Source: Myxococcus dinghuensis (lineage in GTDB: Bacteria; Myxococcota; Myxococcia; Myxococcales; Myxococcaceae). Taken from it: a stretch of DNA of 64,000 nucleotides. Position numbers and translations under genes: made by a program. The DNA is taken from NCBI RefSeq assembly GCF_024198235.1, contig NZ_JAKCFB010000004.1:248001-312000 (forward strand). The letters run 5' to 3'. The number at the start of each line of letters is the position of its first letter. Position 1 is the first letter of the stretch. Positions 35,620 to 45,500 of the stretch are shown in pieces. The notes under the pieces were generated by a model that was given only the letters and a program-made list of their open reading frames with translations, searched no databases and was not told the origin of the DNA.

Positions 35620-36159
35620 TCAGGGCTTGCGCCCCTGGGGGAGCGTGGAGGCCCGGGCCTGCTGGACGGTCTGGACGATGCGGGCCTCGGCCTGGAGCCG
35701 CTCCACGTGGTCCGGGGACAGCCCCGCCCGCTCCGCCGCGAGCGCCACGGTGACGAGGAACGACTCGCTGATGGTCCCGGCGCCGCTCCCGGTGCGCCCC
35801 GGAGGCGTGAAGGCCTGGGCCACGAGCGTCGCCCCGGTGGCGGTGCGGACCTTCACGGGCCGCGTGCTGGTGGACTCGGACAGGGCGGCCTCCATGCGGA
35901 CCACGGCCTCCCACTGCGCGGCGGAGGGCAGCCGGCGCAGCAGCCCCGGCAGGCTCTTTCCGGGCGCATCCACGAGGCGGGCGACCCGGCCGCCCCAGGT
36001 GGCCGAGTCCACGTCGTAGACGACCTCCACGTCGAGCGCCTCCGCCAGCTCGCCGTCGGGCAGCGCGGGCGTGGGGGGCAGGGACGGCAGACGCTCGCGC
36101 GCCGTCCCGGGCGCCAGGTCGAGGGAGAACGCGAACCAGGGCTGCGGTGCGGAGGACAT
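35620..36159 (-). CDS. Small protein, possible gamma-glutamylcyclotransferase-like fold
   Basis: 179 residues from the ATG at 36159; a GTG-type extension of 12 codons is less likely. It starts PQPWFAFSLDLAPG. It contains WGGRVARLVDAPGKSLPGLLRRLP and later ATGATLVAQAFTPP, which follow the pattern of GGCT-like (AIG2/ChaC-related) proteins. The usual YGSL glycine loop is replaced by FAFSL, so activity is doubtful. It lies 63 bases after the M28 peptidase on the same strand. The fold assignment is inference. Confidence 0.55.
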   Translation of the reverse strand: MSSAPQPWFAFSLDLAPGTARERLPSLPPTPALPDGELAEALDVEVVYDVDSATWGGRVARLVDAPGKSLPGLLRRLPSAAQWEAVVRMEAALSESTSTRPVKVRTATGATLVAQAFTPPGRTGSGAGTISESFLVTVALAAERAGLSPDHVERLQAEARIVQTVQQARASTLPQGRKP

Positions 36160-36222
36160 GGCGTCGAGTCTCGACGGGGCCGGGCGCCAGGACAAGCCTC
36201 CTGGCGCTCGGCGGGAGCGGGA

Positions 36223-37620
36223 CTACTTCTTCGTGTCCGGCTCCACGACGCGGTTGGCGGCCAGCTCGATGACGTTGATCATCAGGTCCTTGACCCGACG
36301 CGGCTTCTCGCCGCCGTTGTCGCGGAGGATGAGGTCGATGTCGTCGCCGGGCTCGTGGTACTCGGGGATGAGGTCGCCGCCGCCCTTGGGGTTGGAGAGG
36401 CCCTCGAACATGAAGAGGACGTCCTCGCCCTTCTGACCGAACACCGCGCCGTCCTGGCGGTCGCGGTACTGGTTGATGTCCTTGTTGATGCGGTCGAACG
36501 GGTCCTCGAGCTTCGCGTTGGCCTGGTCCACCAGGTCGCGGAAGTAGTTGGGCTGGCCGCGGCGGTTGGTGTCGACGACGGACAGGCGCTGGTCATCCCA
36601 GCGGCCCACCATGTCCACGTTGATGACGCCGGCGATCTCCTCCGTGCCCAGGCCCGGGATGGGGTGGTCCACGAAGTACTGCGAGCCGACGAGGCCCTTC
36701 TCCTCCGCGCCCGTCCAGATGAAGAGCACGGAGCGGTCCAGCTCGCCCTTCTTGGCCGCCTCGGCCAGCTCCGGGACGGCGGCCATCAGCACCGCGCTGC
36801 CGGACGCGTTGTCGTCCGCGCCGTTGTGGACGTTGCCCTTGCGGTCGGTGCCCACGTGGTCCAGGTGGGCCATCACCACGATGACCTCGTCCTTGTTCGG
36901 ACCGGAGCCGGGCAGCAGGGCCATGGTGTTCACCGCCTGGCCGGACTCCTGCGCCAGCGCCTTCAGCTCCTCGACGGAGCGCTGCTTGCCGTTGCGCGCG
37001 GCCACCGTCGGCTGACCCTCCGCCTTCATGGCGGTCTCGTACTGGCGGTTGAGCTTGGAGAGCGTCTCCTTCGGCATGCCCGACTCGAGATAGAACCCCT
37101 CCTCGAAGAGCTTGTGGCCGAACTCCTTGTGGCCCTCGTGCGCCTCGTCGCTCCGGGCCGCGCCCGGCTTGCCCACCCACGAGTAGACGTCGAACTTCTG
37201 CTGGTAGGGGTTCTCCGGGTTGTTCACGTTGGGGCCGACGAGGCCGTACTTCTGCACGTGGGCCTGCACGTAGGCGGACGCCGCGTCGAGCCCGGCGGAC
37301 GGGCTGTCACGCCCCTGCAGCTCGTCCGAGGCCAGGTACGCGATGTGCGTCATCGGGTCCGACTCCGGCAGGGACGAGACGGGAGGCTGCTCCGGCTCCG
37401 GCGGCGTCGTGGGCTCGGTGGGTTCCACCGGACCGGGCGTGGGCGGCGTCGTGGGCACGGGGACCTTGCACGTCGCCGGCTTCGTCTCGAAGGAGTCCTT
37501 GTTCCATCCCAGGTCCCGGGCCACGGGCTTGTTGGCCGGGCGCGCATCCTTGGCGGCGGCCGCCGGGCGCTGCTGGAGGATGGAGAGGGGGCGAGGCGAA
37601 TCGCTGATCTTCGAGGCCAT
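36223..37620 (-). CDS. M28-family zinc aminopeptidase
   Basis: 465 residues. A Pro/Thr-rich, probably disordered N-terminus of about 85 residues contains the segment GWNKDSFETKPA. The catalytic domain has all five metal positions of M28: His in MAHLDHVG, bridging Asp in NGADDNASGSA, the Glu-Glu pair in TGAEEKGL, Asp in NVDMVGR and His in PEYHEPGDD. A protease-associated-like insert lies between. It removes N-terminal residues from peptides. There is no Sec signal, although M28 enzymes of this size are usually exported. It heads a minus-strand run with the GGCT-like and nuclease genes. Confidence 0.9.
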   Translation of the reverse strand: MASKISDSPRPLSILQQRPAAAAKDARPANKPVARDLGWNKDSFETKPATCKVPVPTTPPTPGPVEPTEPTTPPEPEQPPVSSLPESDPMTHIAYLASDELQGRDSPSAGLDAASAYVQAHVQKYGLVGPNVNNPENPYQQKFDVYSWVGKPGAARSDEAHEGHKEFGHKLFEEGFYLESGMPKETLSKLNRQYETAMKAEGQPTVAARNGKQRSVEELKALAQESGQAVNTMALLPGSGPNKDEVIVVMAHLDHVGTDRKGNVHNGADDNASGSAVLMAAVPELAEAAKKGELDRSVLFIWTGAEEKGLVGSQYFVDHPIPGLGTEEIAGVINVDMVGRWDDQRLSVVDTNRRGQPNYFRDLVDQANAKLEDPFDRINKDINQYRDRQDGAVFGQKGEDVLFMFEGLSNPKGGGDLIPEYHEPGDDIDLILRDNGGEKPRRVKDLMINVIELAANRVVEPDTKK

Positions 37621-38024
37621 GGTGGGGGATCCCGTTGGAGGGCGTAGACGGCGCGCCTCGGAATTATCGCGCCAGGCTGCTCCGTGTTGCGCGGAGGATC
37701 ACGCTTCCCGTGTTTTCAGCGGGGTCTGAGCCATGTTTCACGCGGCTCCCGCCTGTCCCGGGCCGACCTGAACGCTCCCAGTGCGAGCGCCGATAGGCCT
37801 GGGTGTGTGCCCTGCTCCTCCTCGACCCGGGACGCCCCGTCAGAAATCCCGGGAATATCCGGGAAGGGCTCCGTTCCTCCCCCAGCCCATCCCAGCACCG
37901 AGAGGGCCCCGCCATCTCCGGGGCCCGCCGGTGCCCATCGCAGTCCCAGTCAGGAGGCGCCCGAGGGCGCCACGAGCCGGGGAGCCCGCGCCATCCGCGC
38001 GTGCGCCACGGGAGGAGTCCGTCC
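37621..38024. other. Intergenic region upstream of the giant lipoprotein gene
   Basis: About 400 bases between divergent genes; it should hold both promoters. The only clear signal is the ribosome binding site GGAGGAG at 38011-38017. An upstream in-frame extension of the lipoprotein frame to 37803 has no such site and would hide its lipobox. Confidence 0.45.
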
Positions 38025-41000
38025 ATGCGTCTGTTGAAGCTGTGGTGTCTCGGAGCGCTCTGCGCGCTGACCGCGTGCGGCGACGCCGCCGAGGAGGCCG
38101 TGAGCGAGTTGGAAGCCCTGGCGAGGTCCGACGCCAGCCAGGCCCTGAGCGGCGCGTGCGACGACACGCGGCTGGCCTGGGCCTCCGCGGGGGATCCGAA
38201 CAACGTCTGCGCGGTGCCCTGGCAATACGGGCTCGACTGCAACAAGTCGGGCAGCAACAGCACCTGCGGCGCCGTCACCGGCTATCAGCAGACGACCTGC
38301 TACCACTATCCGGAGTGCCGGCTGCCCGCCTTCGGCGTCGAGAGCCGGGCAACGAAGACCTTCTCCCAGACGGTGACGGGCTGCACGGCGTACCCGGAGG
38401 AGATCTGCCGGCCCAAGCCGAACACGCCCGACATCGAGCTGTGCACGACGGAGACCCGCTACAACTGCACCTCCCAGTGCCTCGCGGCGGCGAACGCCAG
38501 GCGCAACAGCCTGCCCGTGGCGGACCGCAACCTGGTCACCGTCTCGTCGTACAGCGGCGCCATGGAGCTCGCGACGTCCTCCGGTGCCTGCACGTACACG
38601 CTGACCCAGTGGCCCACGTACAACGCCAAGAAGGACGCGGCGTGCGGCCCGTCGACGGGTTCCTACACGTGCGACGACACGACCAGGCCCATCTACCCCA
38701 CCTGCCGTCACAACAGCTTCGGTGACGACGTCGCCTCCGCGTGCAACGCCAACCCCCTGTTCCTGCCGGCGGGCACGACGCTGAACCAGGTGAACGCGGC
38801 GGCGAACGCGGCCTGGGGCGCGATGACGCCGAAGAACCGCGAGGCGTCACCCCTGTTCGTCCAGACGCCCCTGTGCCGCACCTGCGACGACCTGCCGCTG
38901 GGCACGCCCGCCACCGTCGCGCAGGTGACGGCCAAGTATGACTGCCTGGTGCAGAAGGGGCTGGCCTCCGGGCTCCCCGCCGGGGCGGGAGGCGCGAGCC
39001 TGCGCGCGGAGGTCGTCTCCCGGCTGAAGCTGCTCTACGAGCTGCATTCCCACCAGATGACGGCGGCCCAGACGCAGTTCGTGCGCGGCCTGTACCAGTC
39101 CGACCCGACGTCCAACACCACGTGCAGCGCGGGCTTCGTCCCGCCCACCACGACGGGATGCGGCACGAGCCTCGCGTCGCTCGACGCGGCCATGGACGTC
39201 TGCACGCGGCTGGCCTCGTCGCACGTGCCGGGCGCGTCCGCCCGCTCGCAACTGCCCTTCTGCACGGGGCTGGCGACCCAGGCGGCCGCGGTGCCCCAGG
39301 GCGTCTGCCAGGGCGGCGTGTACCGGGAGAAGTACCACCTCATGTGGATGCGGCTGTACGAGCGCACGCTGTCCGACCTGCGCCGCCAGGACGTGGCGGG
39401 TGACGCGCTCCAGCGCAAGGTGCCGCACCCGGACGACGTGCGCGTCCACCTGAAGAGCATCAGCGACTGGTACGCCGTGCAGCAGACCCAGATGTTCCCC
39501 GGCGCGCCCGACAGCCCCGTGCTGACGCGGCAGTTGAGCGAGACGTTCGGCGTCTTCTGGAAGGTCGCCTACGAGAACGCGCTGCTCAACGTCAACGGCC
39601 TGCCGGTCCACGCCCAGCCGCTCAACGCGGGCCTGCTGGTGGACCAGACGGTGCTGAAGGCCGCGCTGACGGGCACCCCGGCGATGAGCGGCCCGCCGCT
39701 GCTGATGCTGCTGGGCGATGGCTTCAGCGGCCTGTTCGACCGCATGGAGGACTTCAGCGCCCTGCACGACCTGGGCTGCCGCTTCAAGGGCTGCGGCAAC
39801 GGCGCGGTGGACACGGAGACGGCGGAGCTGTGGGCGCTGTTCGGCGCGGTGCCCCAGGCGGCCACGCTCCAGACGGCGCTCGCCGGCGCCAACAAGCTGA
39901 ACACCTCCAGCTACGACCACCACGCGGAGTGGGTGGCCGTGTTCGACCAACTGCGCGCCAACCACGCCGTCTTCGCCCAGGCCGTCGCCGCCGCCAGCGG
40001 GGTGCCCACGTACACGCCCGCCCTCCTGAAGACGGGCGCCGCCGCCGCGCCGCCGACCCTGGCCCGGTGGGCGGGCATGGTGGAGAAGGCGGACGCGTAC
40101 GCCGCCAGCTACGCCAAGTCCGGCTTCTTCCTCAGCACCGCGCGCGACGCGCTGAAGACGGGCATCGAGGAGTACAAGAGCAACTTCATCAACGACGTGG
40201 TGACGACCCGCAAGTCGGCGCTGCAGAACGCGCTGCTCGAGTACACCAACAACCGCTCCGCGCTCATCAACGAGGTGCTGGGCGAGGTGGCCAACGCCGC
40301 CAACCAGACGACGGTGAAGGCCTCGTTGCTGCGGGCGCTGACGGAGTTCTACGGGCTCAACGCGGACCTGGTGGGCCTGCAGGACAACCTGCAGAGCCAG
40401 GACACGCAGTTCAGCGACTTCGCGGCGGCCTTCAACACGGTGCTGGCGAACGAGTCGCCCCACCTGGGCACGGACATCCAGCGCGGGCCGCAGCACGTGC
40501 TCGACGTCGGCGCGGACCAGGCGCGCGGCATGCCGGGCGCGACGTTCGACATCCACGCGCTCGCCGTGCGCGTCCCGGTGGGCGGCGTGGGAGGTCCCCA
40601 GCCCTTCGCGCTGGCGGCCACGCGCGGCGAGCTCGTCAACCTCGAGGTCTCCGGTGAGTACACGCCGAGCTGCGCCCTCTCCAGCGCCATGCTGCCGCAT
40701 CCGTCCTCTCCGGGAGGCTCCGCCGTCGACCTGGGCAATGGCGCGGCCCTGACGGGCCCCGGGGGCTACATCGTGACGTACACCGGCAGCGGCTACACGG
40801 CGGAGAACGCCAGCCAGTCCATGTTCGCCAAGGCCTCCGTGCAGGAGCGCGCCTGCGTGGGCGTCAAGGCGGAGACCGGGCCGGACGTCTTCGGGCAGAG
40901 CGTGAAGGCCTATGCCATGGCGGAGGCCTGCGTGGATGCCTCGGCGGGCGTGGAGAGCACCGCGTCCTCGGAGGTGGGCGGTGAGCAGCGCAGCTCCGCC

Positions 41001-42497
41001 AGCTACTCGCTGGGCCTGAGGCTGCCGAACACCCCCTTCCCCGACGCCCCGGTGGGCAGCCTGCTGCTGGTGTCCATGCAGCCGGGGACCACGGGCCGCG
41101 CCGGCCTCCGCGACGTGCAGGTGCTCCAGTCGCCCAACACCTCCGTGGTGGTGAAGGCGGACAGCGAGCTCTACCTGGTGGTGAACGACACGGCCTCGTG
41201 CGCGGACGACGTGTCTCACCGGCTCACGGTGAAGGCCATGGAGTTGATGCCCACGGGCGCGGCGGCCAAGGCGCTGGGGCTGGCCATGGCCACGGTGATG
41301 ACCGAGCTGCGCGCGGCGACGCCCGCCTTCGTGGCCCAGGGCCGCGTGTCGGGCATCGAGCTGGAGGCGTTGAAGCAGAACGCGAAGAGCCGCCTGCTCC
41401 AGGAGTACACCCTGCAATGCCCGGGCTGCGCGATGACGGGCATGCCGGAGGTGTTCAGCGCGCTGTTCGACACCTTCGTCGCCAAGGAGCTGGCGCGCGT
41501 GGCGCGCATGGTGGAGCTGCGCAACGTGCTCCGGGCCATCGAGATGCAGTTGCTCGAAATCCAGGCGATGTCGGACGACCTCGACTCCGGTTCGGAGAAG
41601 GCGCGCCTCCTGCGGCTGCTGCCCCTGTGGCGGCTGCGCAACCTGGACGGAGAGGAGCTGCGAGAGAAGTCCCGCGCGTTGACGGGCCTGGTCACCGAGT
41701 ACCTGTACCCGACGATGGACCTGCGTCACCCGAACTCGCTCGCGCCGCTGCGCACGCACGCCAGCCTGGAGGCCCTGGTGCAGGCGGACTGGTCGGATGA
41801 CTTCGCCGCCCTCTCCACCAAGGCCCTCACCGCCGTGAGCGCCATCGAGAACGCGCTGGCCCAGGCGCGCATCACCGACAAGGCCCCCAAGGAGGTGGCG
41901 CTCGCCTTCGCCTTCCCCAACCCGGCGTTCTACCTGGGCACCCAGTGGCGCTCGGCCAACCTGGAGCGCTCCGAGACGGTGTGGACCACGATTCTCCAGG
42001 GCAACGGCGAGGTCGCCATCACCCTCACGCCGGACGACCTGTACAGCCAGGGGGGCCAGGGGGGCGTGCTGCTGTGCCACCACCACATGCCCATCATCAA
42101 GAACCTGGGCGTGCAGGTGGTGCGTCCCTACAGCAGCACCAACGCGGCGGACTCCCAGGCGGGCATCGCCGTGCCCATCCGCTGGGCGGACACGTTCGCC
42201 TATCCCGCGGCCGGCGTGCCCAGGAACTACGTCATGCTCAACCAGGACTTCCTGGTGGGGGCGCCGCACCTGCTGTTCGGCAACGACATCGACGTGCTGA
42301 CCACCTTCGCGACGGACCTGCAGCAGCCGTTCGCCACCGTCGCCAGCAATGGCCTGTCCCCGTTCGGCACGTTCATCGTCGACCTGGGCAACGTGAATCC
42401 CCTCCTCTTCTCCGACGCCTCGGCGCTCGTCGTCACCTTGAAGGTGGACGCGCTCGAGCTGGCGGACGCGGTCTCCGGCGTCTCCGTCTGCCAGTGA
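38025..42497 (+). CDS. Giant lipoprotein, probable partner of the downstream SpvB/Rhs protein
   Basis: 1490 residues from the ATG at 38025 with GGAGGAG 7 bases upstream. The leader CLGALCALTAC is a lipobox, so the protein is membrane-anchored. The first ~250 residues are Cys-rich (about 20 Cys). The centre is long and helical with coiled-coil potential (for example NDVVTTRKSALQNALLEYTN, and VKASLLRALTEFYGLNADL). The C-terminal ~200 residues are beta-rich (NPAFYLGTQWRSANLERSE, LTPDDLYSQGGQGG, MPIIKNLGVQVVRPYSS). Insecticidal Tc-toxin A subunits have a comparable helical shaft and a C-terminal B-binding beta domain with an IKxVxV-type strand, but they are longer and not lipoproteins. I recognise no domain with certainty. 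The Rhs gene begins 96 bases later, so a two-protein system is likely. Confidence 0.82.
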   Translation: MRLLKLWCLGALCALTACGDAAEEAVSELEALARSDASQALSGACDDTRLAWASAGDPNNVCAVPWQYGLDCNKSGSNSTCGAVTGYQQTTCYHYPECRLPAFGVESRATKTFSQTVTGCTAYPEEICRPKPNTPDIELCTTETRYNCTSQCLAAANARRNSLPVADRNLVTVSSYSGAMELATSSGACTYTLTQWPTYNAKKDAACGPSTGSYTCDDTTRPIYPTCRHNSFGDDVASACNANPLFLPAGTTLNQVNAAANAAWGAMTPKNREASPLFVQTPLCRTCDDLPLGTPATVAQVTAKYDCLVQKGLASGLPAGAGGASLRAEVVSRLKLLYELHSHQMTAAQTQFVRGLYQSDPTSNTTCSAGFVPPTTTGCGTSLASLDAAMDVCTRLASSHVPGASARSQLPFCTGLATQAAAVPQGVCQGGVYREKYHLMWMRLYERTLSDLRRQDVAGDALQRKVPHPDDVRVHLKSISDWYAVQQTQMFPGAPDSPVLTRQLSETFGVFWKVAYENALLNVNGLPVHAQPLNAGLLVDQTVLKAALTGTPAMSGPPLLMLLGDGFSGLFDRMEDFSALHDLGCRFKGCGNGAVDTETAELWALFGAVPQAATLQTALAGANKLNTSSYDHHAEWVAVFDQLRANHAVFAQAVAAASGVPTYTPALLKTGAAAAPPTLARWAGMVEKADAYAASYAKSGFFLSTARDALKTGIEEYKSNFINDVVTTRKSALQNALLEYTNNRSALINEVLGEVANAANQTTVKASLLRALTEFYGLNADLVGLQDNLQSQDTQFSDFAAAFNTVLANESPHLGTDIQRGPQHVLDVGADQARGMPGATFDIHALAVRVPVGGVGGPQPFALAATRGELVNLEVSGEYTPSCALSSAMLPHPSSPGGSAVDLGNGAALTGPGGYIVTYTGSGYTAENASQSMFAKASVQERACVGVKAETGPDVFGQSVKAYAMAEACVDASAGVESTASSEVGGEQRSSASYSLGLRLPNTPFPDAPVGSLLLVSMQPGTTGRAGLRDVQVLQSPNTSVVVKADSELYLVVNDTASCADDVSHRLTVKAMELMPTGAAAKALGLAMATVMTELRAATPAFVAQGRVSGIELEALKQNAKSRLLQEYTLQCPGCAMTGMPEVFSALFDTFVAKELARVARMVELRNVLRAIEMQLLEIQAMSDDLDSGSEKARLLRLLPLWRLRNLDGEELREKSRALTGLVTEYLYPTMDLRHPNSLAPLRTHASLEALVQADWSDDFAALSTKALTAVSAIENALAQARITDKAPKEVALAFAFPNPAFYLGTQWRSANLERSETVWTTILQGNGEVAITLTPDDLYSQGGQGGVLLCHHHMPIIKNLGVQVVRPYSSTNAADSQAGIAVPIRWADTFAYPAAGVPRNYVMLNQDFLVGAPHLLFGNDIDVLTTFATDLQQPFATVASNGLSPFGTFIVDLGNVNPLLFSDASALVVTLKVDALELADAVSGVSVCQ

Positions 42498-42593
42498 CGC
42501 CGGTCCAGTAGCACCGGGAGCGGCGCGTGCGACGTGGGGAAGGCCCCCCCGCCGCGCCGCCCTCGCATCTCTTCCACTCCAACAGGTCAGACC

Positions 42594-45500
42594 ATGAAAC
42601 TCCCGACGCTCTTCCGGCGGCTGGTGGGCGGCACCGCCTTGCTCATCTCGCCTCTCGCGCTCGCCCAGCCCGCGGGCTTCACCGACGCGAAGATCCAACC
42701 TCCGCAGCTCACCGCGCCCCAGCGCGGCTCCCTGGTGGGCACGTATGCCCAGACGGCCTTCGGCGCCGCGGACGTGGCGCGCGGCGGCTTCGCGCTCGCC
42801 TCGCCCTTCTCCACGCCCAAGGACCGGGGGGAGCTGCTCGCCTCCCCGTTCCCCACCTATTCCTCCGACGCGGGCCTGTCCGAGTGGGGCCACGGCTGGC
42901 AGACGCGGTTGGAGATCCGCCGCTGGCGCGTGCGCGGCGACCTCGACTACGCGACGGACGAATTGACCAGCCCCTGGGGCCGACTCATCCGGGGCAGTGA
43001 TGGCTACTGGTACCCCGCGGACATGACCCCGGCCGTGCGCGTGGAGCAGACCGCGACGGGCCTCACCGCCTACCACCCGGACGGCAGCGTCTGGAGCTTC
43101 GGTGACGGCGCGGGCGGCGTGGCCGGCTCCGCGCAGGTCGACACGACGAAGGGGACCTTCGCGTGGCACCTGCGCGAAGTGGTGAGCCCCACCGGCAGGA
43201 AGACGCGCTTCACCTACGAGGCCAACTCCACCGGGCGCCTGTTCGTGAAGACGGTGCAGTACGGCGGCACGGGCAACGACTTCCAGTACCAGGTGGACCT
43301 GGGCTACGCGACGCTGGCGAAGCCCATCGACGACTTCCGCTCCAGCAAGAGGCTGCGCCTGGACCGCCGCGTGGCCTCCGTGGCGGTGAAGGCGCGCAAC
43401 GCGACCTCCGGCCTGTTCGAGCCGCGGTGGCAGTACCAACTGGCCTACGAGGAGCCCGTGGAGGGCGTGGCCTTCTACCTCACGCAGGTGGACCAGACGT
43501 ACGGCGCCGCGCCGACACAGACGGTGGGCCCCACGGCGCGCTACACCTATTTCAAGTCCACGGACGCGCTCCAGGCCGCGTCCTTCGCGCGGGTGACGAA
43601 GCTCGACGCGACGCTGGCCTCCGCGGGCCAGGACGCCATCCAGCCCTGGCGGGCGACGCTGCTGGACGAGGACGAGGACGGCCGGCTCGACTTCGAGCAC
43701 GCGCAGGCCCAGACGCTCTACGTCCAGGAGGACACGGGCTTCCGTGCCGAACCCCTCCCGCCGCCGGACGCCAACACGCAGACGGTGTGCCGTCCCACGG
43801 CCAGCGCGAGCAACGAGCCGCGGCTCCTGGCCAAGCTGAGGCCCAACCAGCTCAAGCCGGACGTGGTGGCCATCACCGCCGTGAGCGGCGCCACGGAGGT
43901 GAAGGTGTGCGACCGCGCCGGCGCGCTCCTGTCGCAGCAATCCCTCTCCGGCGCGTGGCAGCCCGGGCCCCACACCCGCTTCGTGGACCTGAACAGCGAC
44001 CAGCAGCCGGACTTCGTCCGCGTCGTTCCCGGCGGGTTCCAGGTGCGCCCCAACACCAGCACCGCCGCGCCCTCCACCAGCTTCGGCGCGACGCTCACCG
44101 GCACGCTCACCCCGAGCGTCTCCGCCACCGCGTCGTGGGTGCATGACGTCAACGGCGACAGCCTCCCGGACATCGTCGCGCGGCTGTCCAACGGCCTGCA
44201 CGTGTGGCCGGGCACGGGCCAGTTCTCGTTCGACTCGGCCTCCAGCCGGCTGTACCCGGTGCTCACCAAGACGGGCGCCAGCCTGGCGCAACTGAGCACG
44301 TACACGGTGATGTTCGTGGACGTGAACCGGGACGGCATGGCGGACATGCTGCTGTCCAAGCCCGGGCTGGCGCTGCTGTTCGTCAACAACGGGACGGAGT
44401 TCCGCGAGGTCACCGTCCCCGCGCTCACGTTCTTCAACGGCACGACGAGCGCGCTGGCGCAGGGTGACTTCGCCGGCAGCGGCAACACCAGCCTCACCGT
44501 GACGAAGGGGCTGGACGCCTACAGCGCCTCGCTCGACGGCCCGGAGACGGGGCTGCTGAAGTCGGCGGACGACGGCAAGGGCACCGTGCTGGGCTTCACG
44601 TACACGCGCCTGCCAGCGGCCCCCGGGGCGCGCTACCGCCAGCCCGTGCTCGCGTCGCTGACGTCCGCCTCGTCGGGCTACGACGCCGTCACCTATGGCT
44701 ACGAGTACTTCGGCGCCAACTACCACTCCCAGGGCGGCTACCTGCTCGGCTTCGACAGCGTGGTGCGCAGCGCGCCCCTGGAGCGCCACGCGGTCGACTT
44801 CCTCAACGGCGACACCTTCGCGGGGCTCCAGTTGTCGGACACGCGCACGGACGCGCTCACGCCCTTCGTCAAGGAGGTGTCCTTCCGCCAGTACGAGGAC
44901 GCGACGTTCCAGGGTGTCCCGTACAAGCGCCTGAAGGAGGAGGGACAGGGCTTCCAGGACGCCCTCGTCCCGGGGGCGGCGCTCACGGAGTCCACCCGGA
45001 CGCTCACCTTCGACGGCGTGTGCCCGCAGCAGCAGTCGCGCGTCACCCCCTGGGGGACCCTCTCCACGAATCAATCCCGCGCCTACCTCCCGGCGCTGGC
45101 GAAGCACCTGCACTGCCTGCCCGCCACGCTGAGCTTCACCGGGACCCACCCGCAGGAGCCGACGCTCGACTTCAGCTACCAGGGCACCCTCACCCGCAAC
45201 GCGGTGGGCCTGGTGGAGAAGGTGGAGGCGCAGGGGCCGCAGGGCGCCATGCCCCTGCAGACCGTGAGCTACTGGCCGGACTACACCGTGAAGACGGTGA
45301 GCGAACCGGGCCGGGGCACGACGTCGTTCGAATACGCGCCCGGGCGCCTGCTGCTCTCCAAGGTCATCCAGCCCGACGGCATGGTGGTGGAGGTCACCGA
45401 GCGCCACCCGCTGCATGACGGCATGCTCACCCTCGTCACGCGCCACGGCGCCACCGCGCACACCGAGCGCTTCCGCTACGACGGGATGGAGCGACTGTCG

